Source of the DNA: Phycisphaeraceae bacterium
Lineage (GTDB): Bacteria; Planctomycetota; Phycisphaerae; Phycisphaerales; UBA1924
NCBI GenBank assembly: GCA_020639235.1
Contig: JACKHC010000001.1
Location: 2,294,001-2,358,000, forward strand
Reading direction: 5' to 3'
DNA: 64,000 nt
Shown: positions 1 through 9,660 of the stretch, piece by piece
How positions within the stretch are numbered: position 1 is the stretch's first letter
How the letters are laid out: each line of letters begins with the position of its first letter
Notes under the pieces: model-generated
Seen by the model: the letters and a program-made list of their open reading frames with translations, nothing else
The model's database searches: none
What the model was told of the DNA's origin: nothing
Position numbers and translations under genes: made by a program

Positions 1-1
1 C

Positions 2-2284
2 AGGGCGGGGAAGTTCATCAAGCGGAACAAGCTTTTGGTGATTGGCGTCGCCGCGACAACGCTGGCGCTCACCGCCGGGTTGATTGCATCGAGTATCTTT
101 GCGGCCGGTCAACGCACGGCGCGGATCGAGGCCATCGAACAAGGGGCGATCGCACGACGCAATGAGCTTGAAGCGATACGCGGCGTGGTCTCCGGTGCCA
201 CCATGCTCAACGATGGCGGGCGTCGGTGGGAAGCCGTTCGCCTCCTGCAGTCAATCGCGCCCGAAAGCCGGGGATGGGAGTGGTACCACCTCTCGCTGCC
301 GCTCCTCTGGAATGTCGAGGGCCACCGCAGCCGCAGCGCGCTCGAGAAGGGGATCGGCGGCGACGAGATGCGTTTCCTCACATCCATGGAACTGCTTCAG
401 TACTCGATGAACCCTCCGCGACTGTGGAAAAAGAATGTCATGGAGGCAATGCCCACTGAAATACTCATCAATACGGGGCGATTGCAGAGTATTGTCACTT
501 GGGAGGGAGCGACGGAAGACGAGACTGGCGTTCAACTTGAGGACGGGCGTATCGGCGCGCTCAGTGTCAGAACGGGCGCGTTCTCGGAATGGCTCCCCGC
601 GGATGCGTTGGGCGAACCTCCGTTCGATCGCCAGAATCTTCATGCGGGGCATGATCCGTCGCTCATCGTCCGCCGGTCCGGATCTGTGATACAGGTCTTC
701 CGAGATGGACATCAGATCTATCGGGAAGACACCGGGTATCCCCCCGAGGAAATGAACTGGAACGCGCCGATCTTCGACCAAGAAGGCCGCTGGGTCTTTC
801 TCCTGAAGTGGGGCAACTTTTCTGAAATTATCGCGATCGATGCCCACACCGGTGTGGAAGTCGCGCGTGCGGAACTGAAGACATGGGGACCAGGCGTCTG
901 CCTATCCCCCGACGGTTCGCGGCTCTATGCTACAACTCTGGAAGACGGCATCGAGGTCCTCAGCGCACCCGCCCTCGAACGGATCGGCAGAGTTGATCCG
1001 GATGCTGGGTTCACTCAGACACCAGCGCTATCGCCGAACGGCGACATCTTGGCATACACATTCCGTGACCAGTCGACTAATCAGGAAATGCTCCGGCTAT
1101 GGGATCTCGAACAGGATCGCTCGGTTCAGGACTTCCCGATCGGTGCCACACATCTCCATAGAGTTCCATTCTTCTCTCCCGACGGCCGCCTTCTGGCGTG
1201 CCTCGCCCCGGATCACTCCGGGCGCTGGCTGATCGATCTCGACCACCTCGCCGAGACGGGCATCACTCGGCTCGGATCAAACTCCTCGTATATCTATCAG
1301 TTGGCGGTCTCACCCGACGGGTCGTTGCTGGCGAGTTCCGCCCCCAAAGGCGACCTTCTCTTGTGGGATCTGCAAGGCGAGCGGGTGCTGGCCAGGATTG
1401 ACCGCCACGCCAGCGCCGACGACGCCATGCTCATGCGAAACATGAACGCGATTCTCGTGTTCACACCCGACGGCAGATCGCTCATCTTTAGTGAATGCGA
1501 TCCCGAGTCCAGAGGTACATCCGTTGTGCGCCTCGATCTCGCTACCGGCGAGCGGGAGCAATTTCCCCCTGCAGGGGTCGATGAGGCGTTCGACCTGGCC
1601 GCCGATCTGCTCGGCGACTCGGCACCGATCGCGTTTCAACACCACGCCGCCCTCCTAAAGGACGGACGCATACTCCAAGGCACTCCATCCCTCTGGCAGT
1701 CACAACGGGTTGTCGTGCGCCGACCCGGAGAACCGGACGCGAAGTCGAAGGTACTCAGCGCCTCGGCCGCAGCCATAAGCGGTGGAGTCGCCATTCATCC
1801 TGGGGGACGGGTGTATGCCGACGGTGAAGTCCTCATGATCCGGATCCGCGACGCGGAGACAGACCAAATCCTCTTCGAGGTCGTCGAGGGCACCTTCAAC
1901 ATCCCCTACGGCATGACATACTCCCCGGACGGCTCGCGGCTCGCGGTCGGCACCGAGGACGGACGCGTGCTGATTTTCGATACCGAGTTCTACCAAAACA
2001 TCGCTTCAATCAAGATGCCCAACGATCATCCGTCCGGCGGACGCAACTACATTTACAACCTGGTCTGGACGCCCGACGGCAAGCGGCTCATCACATGCAC
2101 CGGCGCATCAATCCGCATCCTCGAGTCCGAACGGACATTCATACGAGATTGGCGGAAGCAGCAGTGGGAGCAAGAGCTTGCCACAGCGCGGAGCCGCCCA
2201 AATGACGACTCGGTATCGGACGCGTCCGCGCGCGTTGTCCGCATCGAACGCTGGGCCGGCCCTGTCTCGGAACCCCCGAAATGA
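2..2284 (+). CDS. Ser/Thr protein kinase C-terminal part with WD40-like repeats (5' end outside window)
   Basis: The reading frame is open at the left edge, so only the C-terminal part is present. It opens with a basic stretch (KFIKRNK) followed by one membrane segment (about residues 13-35), then a coiled linker. At least seven WD40/TolB-like blades follow, marked by xSPDG motifs such as LSPDGSRLYA, VSPDGSLLAS, YSPDGSRLAV and WTPDGKRLIT. This juxtamembrane layout is what follows the kinase domain in many planctomycete Ser/Thr kinases, and it matches the kinases at 48885 and 54220. The kinase domain itself is not visible, so the catalytic assignment is inferred. The propeller would lie outside the cytoplasm and may sense or bind a partner. 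Confidence 0.72.
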   Translation, partial: RAGKFIKRNKLLVIGVAATTLALTAGLIASSIFAAGQRTARIEAIEQGAIARRNELEAIRGVVSGATMLNDGGRRWEAVRLLQSIAPESRGWEWYHLSLPLLWNVEGHRSRSALEKGIGGDEMRFLTSMELLQYSMNPPRLWKKNVMEAMPTEILINTGRLQSIVTWEGATEDETGVQLEDGRIGALSVRTGAFSEWLPADALGEPPFDRQNLHAGHDPSLIVRRSGSVIQVFRDGHQIYREDTGYPPEEMNWNAPIFDQEGRWVFLLKWGNFSEIIAIDAHTGVEVARAELKTWGPGVCLSPDGSRLYATTLEDGIEVLSAPALERIGRVDPDAGFTQTPALSPNGDILAYTFRDQSTNQEMLRLWDLEQDRSVQDFPIGATHLHRVPFFSPDGRLLACLAPDHSGRWLIDLDHLAETGITRLGSNSSYIYQLAVSPDGSLLASSAPKGDLLLWDLQGERVLARIDRHASADDAMLMRNMNAILVFTPDGRSLIFSECDPESRGTSVVRLDLATGEREQFPPAGVDEAFDLAADLLGDSAPIAFQHHAALLKDGRILQGTPSLWQSQRVVVRRPGEPDAKSKVLSASAAAISGGVAIHPGGRVYADGEVLMIRIRDAETDQILFEVVEGTFNIPYGMTYSPDGSRLAVGTEDGRVLIFDTEFYQNIASIKMPNDHPSGGRNYIYNLVWTPDGKRLITCTGASIRILESERTFIRDWRKQQWEQELATARSRPNDDSVSDASARVVRIERWAGPVSEPPK

Positions 2285-2356
2285 AGGCCGCCGCGCCAAA
2301 GAGTCTCAGACGCGGCGGCGGAGAAGCAATGGATTGTAGATGCCCTGATTCCGGCG

Positions 2357-5300
2357 CTATCGCTGAACACCGTCATTCAACACTGGGGTCCGGGTCTTCC
2401 TGTTCTCGCGCGCGATGTTCCGGGCCCGCTGCGCCGCCGGCATCGCGGGCACGAACACCTCGAAGTTCCGCGGCTCCGAGATCTGCCCATCCGGGTGCGG
2501 ATTACGCACGGTGATCGGGAAGTCGCCCGCGACCGCGACATCGCTCATCAATAGTTTGACTCTGAGCATCCCCGCCGAAACGAACTCAGTGTCGCGCGGG
2601 TCGCCGTTGAAATACACGATAGCGCCGTCACGGAAGTCCCGTCCGAGCAGCGTGGCGTTGTACACCGGAGCCATCCCGGGCTGGTACTGGCTGTCGTCGA
2701 ATGCCACCGAGTTGACCTCGGCACGGTGCGGGCTGATCGACGTGATTGCCGGCTCACGATAGCGGACCCGGAACAGGATCGGCGCCGACTCACCGCCGCT
2801 GTCGACGAGCCCCTGGAACACAGGCACGGCATCGGGCACGCCGTTGCCGTCAGCGTCGACTCGTAGTTCTTCGAAGTACTGCGTGCCGTTGCTAGGAGTA
2901 AACACCGTGATTGCATGATCACCGAGCGTGACCATCTCGGGCGGAAGCATCGCCGCAAGGATGGACGAGCTTGTGAACTCGGTATGCAGATCGATACCGT
3001 TGAAGCGCACCACGGAGTCCGCGTTGAAGTTGCCGTACTTGGGCTCCTCATACCCGTTGAAGTTCGGCACATGCGCCGGCCCTGTGATTCGGAGTTCGAT
3101 CGGTTGCGCCACAGGATCATCCATCGGGTCGAAGTAGTTCTCCGAATAGGGGATATCCACGGGCGAGATACTGCTCGGCTCGACACTCTGCGCGACCGGG
3201 ATCGGAGCCGCGATCGTCAGGATGAGTTCATTGCTCATCCCCCCACCGGGACCGGGATTGCACAGGACCACCGGCACCGCCTGCGGCCGGTCGTACTGCG
3301 ACTCCGCCAGACGCACGTTGTGAATCCCGTTGTCGATGGGTTGCACGAACCGAGGAAGCGGGATCGGGTCAGAGGTGAAGTCACCCGAGAAGACGACCGG
3401 CGTCGTGTTCGCGATGTTGACCGCATCTCCGTGCGCACCGATGGGAGACAGATCGATCACATCGTTCGCGCCCGCGGCGCCGACACCAAGGTCCGCAAGC
3501 TCATTGAGCGGCCAGTAGCCGATGAGGCCCGGCTCCGACCCGCTCAGGGCGTTGTTGAAGTTCGCCGCAATCTGGGCCGGCGTCCGCATGACATTCCAAA
3601 GACGGACCTCCGCCATATCGCCAACAAACTGATTCCCGCCCGTATCGCGGCCCAGAAGAACCGCTGCATTCGCATTGTTGATGATGCTCGGATTCCCGTT
3701 CACCGTCTCGACATACTCACCGTTGATATAGAAGTTGGCCTCGCCGCCCGTATCGAACACAACCGCGACGTGCGTCCATGTATCAACGGGCACCCTCGGC
3801 ACCGTAGTCCAGTAGTTCTGAACTCCAAGCGTAGTGAAATCGACTCGCCCATCGTTGAGGATGCCCCAGCGAATGCCCGCAGCACGCGGATCGTCCGTGG
3901 TGAGCACCTGATTGATGAAGCCCCCCCCCGCCTGCCATCTGACCATCGCCTCGACGGTCAGTCCGGCGACGACATTGTGCGCTGGCTTGGGATCACAGGT
4001 GACTCCACTCGGCGGAGTTAAAGTAAACGTCCGCCCGCGAAGGTCCGAACGAGTGTTGTGCCAGAGAACCGCCGGGAAGCCGGGCATCTGATTGAAGTCA
4101 AAGTACGGGAAGTACTCCGCGGCCCCGCCAGCAAACCCGCCGTCTGTCACATCGCTCCAGAGGTCGTCACGCATCTTGATGTAGTAGTCCCGCCGGGCGA
4201 TGAAGGTGTCGTTGTACGCGAACGACTTGGCATCGATCACGGCGATCGGGAGCGTCGCGAGGTCCGGGTCCGCCGCCCACAGATTGGGATTGACCGCATC
4301 CAGACGCGGCGTGGGGTACTTCACGGATAAATCGATCGTCTCGGATACCCCGAAGTTCGTCGTCACATAGACCTTGGCCACGCCCGGCAGCAGGCGGAAT
4401 CGGTTGGGCACCTCGACGAGCAGCGTGTTGTCGTTGATCCACGTCGTCGGGAGCGCCTCAAAGCGACCCCAGTGCTCGATGCTCGCGACAGATGTGCTGT
4501 TAAGCCGCTCGCCGAACAGCAGCATCCGGGACACGCCGTCCGTCGAGACATTGAACGACGACGGGCTGGGCGAGGTCTGGTCATAGATGATCATGCTCAT
4601 CGCCTCGCGGCTGGCCGCAATTAGGTGCGGCAGGTTCGTCGTCGACGCGTTCACACGGATGCACGGAAGGGGAATCTCCGCGAAGGGGATCTGCCACGAT
4701 CCGTCGAACACATTCATGCCGAAGTTGACAGCCGTCGGGTTCGGCACCCCGAGCGCCTCCAGGATCTCTGAGAGATCCCAGTCGAAGCAGAGGAAACAGA
4801 ACGGCCCGACGCTTAGCACATCGAATCCGAACGCCGACGCGCTGGCCGCAACCTCGATCGTCTTCCACTCGATCCCCGGAATGACCTCGATGTCGGTCTT
4901 GTTCATGAAGTCCGCGGTGGCGAGCACGGTCGGCACAATGTCCACATGACCATCGAACGGCTTCGGCGGGAGCGTGAATGTGAGGTTCTGGTTGATGGGG
5001 ATGATCTGCGTCGGGATGCCGTCGGAGAACTCGTAGCGGACCATCGGAACAACACCGACATCGATGTTCTGCTTGCCGCCGAGTTCGACCTTGCCGATGA
5101 GCTGCAGCGCGCTGCCCTCACCATGAATCTCGAAGTCGGAACCTTCTTCTTCATCATCTCCGTTGCCGCCTCCCTGCGGCGGCTCGGGCACCGTGAACTC
5201 AAAGGTCGCAGTCGCGCCGATGATGCGCAGCAGCGCCTCCGTCACGCTCACGCCGAACTTGAAGAAGCGATCCTTCGACTCCGTGCTGAACGTGTTCGTC

Positions 5301-7384
5301 TCGGGATTGAAGGTGCCCTGGGCGAACATCTGCGGCGTGCGGAAATCCGCCGTAAAGAGACCCTTGGGGGGGATATCGATGTGGAACCACTCGCCCGGCA
5401 CCGGGAACCCGACGGCCGAGAGAATGTCCAGAAGATTCATGCCCGGGATGTAGTCCTCCATGATCTGCGTGTACGGGACATTCACGAACACCACATCGAG
5501 CAGGAACTCGGAGAACGCCACAAGATAGGCGTCCGAGTACACGGAATAACTCACGCCCGCGGTGAGCCCAGCGTTAAATGTGGGCGTGAAGCAACTCGTG
5601 ATCCGGGCCGCCGGATCGGGCGTGTATTCGACTTCGATGGTCACGGGCGAGCCCGGCCCGAGTTTGGCCATATCGGGGACCGTGTATTCGACGGTAAACG
5701 GCAGATGCACATCGCAGGTGCCGCCGTTGAGTTCCGCCTTGACGCCCGCGCTGAGCGTGCCGGAAGTCGAGAACTCAAATCCGCCGCCGAAATCACCGAA
5801 CACCGGGATGGTGAAGGTACCGCCGAGATCAACACCGATATCGTCCCAGTCGAAATCGAAGAGATGCTCCTGCGCAATCAAATTTCCTGCCCCCGGCGCC
5901 CAGATACCCTGATTCTCGAACGCCAGTTCACCCGCTGCACTCTGGATCGTCGGAACACCCGTGAAGGGCTGGGTGTACTTGTTGATCTTCTGCCCGAACT
6001 CGGGACCATCGAAGTCGACCGACGTCCCGACCAAGAACACATTCGAGCCCGCGTCCACAGCCAAGGCCGCAGGTATCGTCAACTCGATGCCGGGCGATCG
6101 CGCGTCGAAGTCTTGCCAAACAATGCTTCCGTCATCGCCGCTGAGTTTCGCGCAGCTCATCGTCGTTGTCGGGAACGGCGCACGAGTGTGCAGGGTCGCT
6201 GCATAGACATTTCCCAGTCGATCGATCTGAATATCTTCGGTTTCTTCACCCGCGCCGCCGATATTTGAGGCCTGCCCATCAGAGAGCACTCGGGTCCATT
6301 GCAGCGCTCCGTTTTTGCTCCACTTGGCCACGAATCCACCGTTCGAGGCGCTCCCGTCATTCCGATACCCACCAGCGATGACCGCTCCGGTCTGGTCTAC
6401 TCGTACGACGGGGAAGTGGATCGAGAATGCACCAGTCGCCTGAATATCGCGGGTCCACAGCTCATGTCCTTGTCCGTCAAGTTTGATCACACGCCCGTTA
6501 TTACCATCCAAACCTCCAACAATCACATCGCCGTCGAGATCGGTCGTGATGTTCCGTCCATCGTCTCCTGCGGAATACAGGTCAAGCTCCGTGCACCACA
6601 AGTGCTGACCATTCCCCGCATCCAACGCCGTCAGCACGGAAACGGTGCCCCCCGTTCCATCCTTGGCGGCGATGAGAAACAGCTTGTCGTCGTTGCTGAG
6701 CGCCATGTCAGCTCCGATGCTGAATATGCCAGGACACGGGGCGCCCGCATCGAGAGCCGTTTGCCATCCGATCGCTCCGGTCGCCGGGCTGATCTGAGCA
6801 ATCTGGATCACACCCGATGAGAAGCCAGAAAGGAACACCACGCCATCGCCACCGAGAACAAGATTATTCAGATTGCTGATACCCGCATAGGTACGCGCCC
6901 ATTGGACAAATCCAAATGGTGAGATCTTCACGACGGCCACATTCGATCCGAACCGAGCGCCGACATATGCATTCCCGTCCAGATCAACCACCATGGCATC
7001 GGGCGACTGATACACGGGAAGGTTGACGGTCCAGATCACATTCGCCCCCGAATTGTCGGCGCCGTCGATCTTGACCACCTCCAGACCACCGTCGGCATAG
7101 CCGGCAATGATGATGTTGCCTTCGACATCCGCCTTGGCCAATCGATACTCTTCAGCCCCGCCCAAGGACTCATAGGTCCACACACGCGTGAACAGCGCCC
7201 CGGTCTCAACGCTGCTCTGCAAACCAAGGTCCCGAATCAGATCCGACACCTGCTCGGGCGCGACTTTGCCTTCGAGGGCCTCTCTGATTTGTGCCTGATC
7301 TGACTGCGCAGCCGCGCGCGTTGCGGGCATGACCGTGACGATCGCCGCTGCGGCGGCCAGGAGCGAATGCTTAACGAGTCTCAT
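2357..7384 (-). CDS. giant secreted protein: beta-propeller, LamG/concanavalin-like and IPT-like domains
   Basis: A 1,675-aa protein with a Sec signal peptide (ends near ATRAAAQ, residue 27). Residues ~60-480 form repeated propeller-like blades (GNxxxAGxxxG, LDGDVIVGG). A long beta-rich region of unknown family follows (~490-1000), with an acidic linker (GDDEEEGSD) inside it. A LamG/concanavalin-like domain spans ~1140-1295 (VEAMVRWQAGGG, WTHVAVVFDTGGEANFYING, GYWPLNEL). IPT/TIG-like blocks lie at the C-terminus (ITSISPHRAEV, LLGRDFRDGAIVYFNG). It starts 51 bp after the gene at 7436-8977 on the same strand, so the two probably form an operon. An AAGAAGAGAG ribosome site precedes the ATG. The C-terminal third is paralogous to the protein at 62257-64000. 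A surface adhesion or matrix role is likely; the ligand is unknown. Confidence 0.8.
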   Translation of the reverse strand: MRLVKHSLLAAAAAIVTVMPATRAAAQSDQAQIREALEGKVAPEQVSDLIRDLGLQSSVETGALFTRVWTYESLGGAEEYRLAKADVEGNIIIAGYADGGLEVVKIDGADNSGANVIWTVNLPVYQSPDAMVVDLDGNAYVGARFGSNVAVVKISPFGFVQWARTYAGISNLNNLVLGGDGVVFLSGFSSGVIQIAQISPATGAIGWQTALDAGAPCPGIFSIGADMALSNDDKLFLIAAKDGTGGTVSVLTALDAGNGQHLWCTELDLYSAGDDGRNITTDLDGDVIVGGLDGNNGRVIKLDGQGHELWTRDIQATGAFSIHFPVVRVDQTGAVIAGGYRNDGSASNGGFVAKWSKNGALQWTRVLSDGQASNIGGAGEETEDIQIDRLGNVYAATLHTRAPFPTTTMSCAKLSGDDGSIVWQDFDARSPGIELTIPAALAVDAGSNVFLVGTSVDFDGPEFGQKINKYTQPFTGVPTIQSAAGELAFENQGIWAPGAGNLIAQEHLFDFDWDDIGVDLGGTFTIPVFGDFGGGFEFSTSGTLSAGVKAELNGGTCDVHLPFTVEYTVPDMAKLGPGSPVTIEVEYTPDPAARITSCFTPTFNAGLTAGVSYSVYSDAYLVAFSEFLLDVVFVNVPYTQIMEDYIPGMNLLDILSAVGFPVPGEWFHIDIPPKGLFTADFRTPQMFAQGTFNPETNTFSTESKDRFFKFGVSVTEALLRIIGATATFEFTVPEPPQGGGNGDDEEEGSDFEIHGEGSALQLIGKVELGGKQNIDVGVVPMVRYEFSDGIPTQIIPINQNLTFTLPPKPFDGHVDIVPTVLATADFMNKTDIEVIPGIEWKTIEVAASASAFGFDVLSVGPFCFLCFDWDLSEILEALGVPNPTAVNFGMNVFDGSWQIPFAEIPLPCIRVNASTTNLPHLIAASREAMSMIIYDQTSPSPSSFNVSTDGVSRMLLFGERLNSTSVASIEHWGRFEALPTTWINDNTLLVEVPNRFRLLPGVAKVYVTTNFGVSETIDLSVKYPTPRLDAVNPNLWAADPDLATLPIAVIDAKSFAYNDTFIARRDYYIKMRDDLWSDVTDGGFAGGAAEYFPYFDFNQMPGFPAVLWHNTRSDLRGRTFTLTPPSGVTCDPKPAHNVVAGLTVEAMVRWQAGGGFINQVLTTDDPRAAGIRWGILNDGRVDFTTLGVQNYWTTVPRVPVDTWTHVAVVFDTGGEANFYINGEYVETVNGNPSIINNANAAVLLGRDTGGNQFVGDMAEVRLWNVMRTPAQIAANFNNALSGSEPGLIGYWPLNELADLGVGAAGANDVIDLSPIGAHGDAVNIANTTPVVFSGDFTSDPIPLPRFVQPIDNGIHNVRLAESQYDRPQAVPVVLCNPGPGGGMSNELILTIAAPIPVAQSVEPSSISPVDIPYSENYFDPMDDPVAQPIELRITGPAHVPNFNGYEEPKYGNFNADSVVRFNGIDLHTEFTSSSILAAMLPPEMVTLGDHAITVFTPSNGTQYFEELRVDADGNGVPDAVPVFQGLVDSGGESAPILFRVRYREPAITSISPHRAEVNSVAFDDSQYQPGMAPVYNATLLGRDFRDGAIVYFNGDPRDTEFVSAGMLRVKLLMSDVAVAGDFPITVRNPHPDGQISEPRNFEVFVPAMPAAQRARNIARENRKTRTPVLNDGVQR

Positions 7385-7435
7385 ACTGAATCTCTCTTCT
7401 TGAGTGTCGATCGGGGCGGGGGACGCGGCAGCGGC

Positions 7436-8977
7436 TTATTGGTTGCCTTCCATCGCAGCAGGGTTGACATAGTGGATGCCGCGCGACTCGGGCTGGCCGT
7501 AGAGCTCGGGCATGAGGAACTTGCCACGCTCATCGCCCTTCTTCTGCACCTCGATCGGCGCGCCACGCTGCACCACGAACGCATCGCTCCGGTGCGCGAT
7601 CACCTCCCACGACACCTTCATGCCGGGTTGCCCGCCCGCGATCACGAACGCGTTGTTCTGGATCTCCTGCGCGATGTACAGATTCGGCGCGGGCGCACCG
7701 ATCGGCGTGAGCGTGTACCGGAAGTCCGTGTTGATGGCGCCGAAATAATCCGGCAGCATCACCACGCCCACACCCCGCCCATCCAGAATCACGTTGCCGT
7801 TGTAGCGGTTCTGCGGCTCGGGCGACTCGCTCGAATAATGCAGCAGATATGCGCCCGCGGGATCGAGCGGATGATCGATCATAAAGCTCTTGGTGCCCGA
7901 AGCACCCAGGCGTCCATTGGAATACACGCCCCACCCGCTCGCGCTGGCCGATTGCCCGTAGACGCCGAAGTGCGCGCCGGTTGTCGCGGTGGACTCCCCG
8001 CGCACGCCCGTCCCCTGCCCGACCGTGCTCTGCACGCCGATCGAAGTGGTTCCGGTGCTCGTATCGGTAACCTCGATGCCGTTGCCATCGGCATACCGGA
8101 CATCCAGGCGTGATTGCGGCGTTTCAGTACCCACGCCAAGATTCCCGAGCACATCCCAACGCCCGAGATACTGGAAGTTCGATCCGTTGGCGTCCGTCAT
8201 ACCGAACGCCAGGCCGTTCGAGCCGACGCCGAACTGGATCGCCTTGGCTTGCCCCGCGCCGAGTAGTCTCAGCGACGCCGATCCTGATTGCGGCGAGATA
8301 TCGAGCGTCGATAGTGGAGCCGTCGTACCGATGCCAACATTGCCGTTGCCCCCCGAAATGACCATACGAGTCGCCGCGGTCGTAGAGTCGCGGAAGGTCA
8401 GATTGTCAGTAGTCCCGTCGTGATAAATCGCGAACGATGATGCAGCGCCGTCCTGACCCATGCGGATGCCGGGATTCATCGGACCCGAGACTCGGATCGG
8501 ATATGAACTCGCCCCGCGAACATCCAAAAGAGAGACCGGCGCCGTCGTTCCGATCCCCACATTCCCGCTCGCAGTGACAGCCAGCCCGCGCGTGTTGATC
8601 GAATACGGGGCGGCCGTCAGTTTCTGACGCCCGATCACCTCGTACATCTGCGAGCCACCCGCCGGCCCGGCCTCGATCTCCACCCACCGCTGAATATTGG
8701 CTGCCCACGCCGCGATACCGAAATCGACTTCGACAGTGAACGCGCCGTCGACCACATCGACGTCAAATGCCTGCACTGTGCTCAGCAAGGTGCCACCGGT
8801 TGCAGCGTCATAGACCCTGAAGCGGAAGTCCCGCAGCCCATCGACAGGCGTCCCGTTCTGGGAAAGGACTCCTTGGTAGGTGATCCCGGTGTCGGGGGTC
8901 ACGGCATGGGCAGACGCGCAAGCCAAGCCCATTCCGGCGACAACGACGAGCGAGCGGATTCTTGTGGTCAGACTCAT
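7436..8977 (-). CDS. secreted protein with VGIGTT repeats and conserved C-terminal domain
   Basis: About 513 aa from the ATG at 8977. That ATG gives a proper signal peptide (SLTTRIRSLVVVAGMGLACA), whereas the longer frame to 9100 does not. The N-terminal domain (ITYQGVLSQNGTPVDG, FRFRVYDAA) is shared with the protein at 51410-52786. Several tail-fibre-like repeats follow (NVGIGTTAPVSLLDV, NVGIGTTAPLSTLDI, NLGVGTETPQSRLDV). The C-terminus (KSFMIDHPLDPAGAYLLHYS, TPIGAPAPNLYIA, GMKVSWEVIA) is a conserved but poorly characterised domain found at the end of many large bacterial secreted proteins. It is not the S74 chaperone seen in its paralogue. It lies 51 bp upstream of the giant propeller/LamG gene, so the products may assemble together on the surface. 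Confidence 0.78.
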   Translation of the reverse strand: MSLTTRIRSLVVVAGMGLACASAHAVTPDTGITYQGVLSQNGTPVDGLRDFRFRVYDAATGGTLLSTVQAFDVDVVDGAFTVEVDFGIAAWAANIQRWVEIEAGPAGGSQMYEVIGRQKLTAAPYSINTRGLAVTASGNVGIGTTAPVSLLDVRGASSYPIRVSGPMNPGIRMGQDGAASSFAIYHDGTTDNLTFRDSTTAATRMVISGGNGNVGIGTTAPLSTLDISPQSGSASLRLLGAGQAKAIQFGVGSNGLAFGMTDANGSNFQYLGRWDVLGNLGVGTETPQSRLDVRYADGNGIEVTDTSTGTTSIGVQSTVGQGTGVRGESTATTGAHFGVYGQSASASGWGVYSNGRLGASGTKSFMIDHPLDPAGAYLLHYSSESPEPQNRYNGNVILDGRGVGVVMLPDYFGAINTDFRYTLTPIGAPAPNLYIAQEIQNNAFVIAGGQPGMKVSWEVIAHRSDAFVVQRGAPIEVQKKGDERGKFLMPELYGQPESRGIHYVNPAAMEGNQ

Positions 8978-9238
8978 GGGGCGATCTCTCTTCGTGGATG
9001 GGCCGACAACGGGGCCCCGCGACGAAAGCGAGGCCCTTCTTGAAGACCCAACGACATCCGCAGCCGCAAGGGAACATCGAATCCTGAGAAAAGGACCCAA
9101 TGACAGCCCGAATCGACCCCGATAGAGGAATTTGCGGCCCGTTCTTGGAAATTCGTGTCCCCTCCGGCCGCCGGATGGCGTTTAAGACAAGTGACGGGAG
9201 TGACCCACCTCCCCCACTGACCTTCTTCAGGAGCAACC

Positions 9239-9652
9239 ATGAAGACCGCCGTCGCCGTCGTCTCCATCGCCTCGCTGGTCGCGATCCCGGTTTCCCTCGC
9301 CCAGTATGAAATCACCCGAAGCACCATCGACGGGGGCGGCGGCACGCTCGCCGGGGCCACGTACACGCTGAGCGGCACCTTCGGGCAACCCGACACCGGC
9401 ACCCTCACCGGTGCGACCTACTCGCTCGAGGGCGGGTTCTGGTGGCCCACCACACCCGCGACACCCGCCTGTCCGGGTGACATCGCCAATGGCGACCAGA
9501 TGGTCGATGTCGACGACCTCAACGCCATACTCTCCGCATTCGGCACGACCGTCGGGATCGGCGATCCGCGCGATGCCGCCAACAACGACGGCGTCATCGA
9601 CGTGGACGACCTCAATGTCATCCTCGCCAACTTCGGCACCACCTGCTCCTAG
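9239..9652 (+). CDS. small secreted GC-type dockerin protein
   Basis: 137 aa with a signal peptide (cleavage near VSLAQ). A short beta domain follows (EITRSTIDGGGG, TLSGTFGQPDTG, LEGGFWWP), then a two-repeat dockerin with Ca-binding-loop residues (GDQMVDVDDLNAILSAFGTT and NNDGVIDVDDLNVILANFG) ending in a terminal Cys. CAGGAG at 9228-9233 is a good ribosome site. It is divergent from the 7436-8977 gene across a 261-bp shared regulatory region. It is a close paralogue of 53023-53436, which sits in the same divergent arrangement. The GC-type dockerin is known as a C-terminal module of Phycisphaerae exported proteins; its partner is not established. Confidence 0.85.
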   Translation: MKTAVAVVSIASLVAIPVSLAQYEITRSTIDGGGGTLAGATYTLSGTFGQPDTGTLTGATYSLEGGFWWPTTPATPACPGDIANGDQMVDVDDLNAILSAFGTTVGIGDPRDAANNDGVIDVDDLNVILANFGTTCS

Positions 9653-9660
9653 CCGATCGA

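Noticed and set aside
2915..4021. 368-codon frame on the plus strand
   Set aside because: Same cause; it lies inside the LamG/IPT coding region and has no signal, motif or ribosome site.
4946..6268. Long open frame (440 codons) opposite the giant secreted protein
   Set aside because: Complement of a GC-rich gene with strong third-position bias; its translation is Arg/His/Glu-rich without domains, while the opposite strand encodes clear LamG and propeller motifs.
8978..9100. N-terminal extension of the VGIGTT protein to 9100
   Set aside because: Adds a non-signal, Arg/Ser-rich stretch; the ATG at 8977 gives a normal signal peptide.
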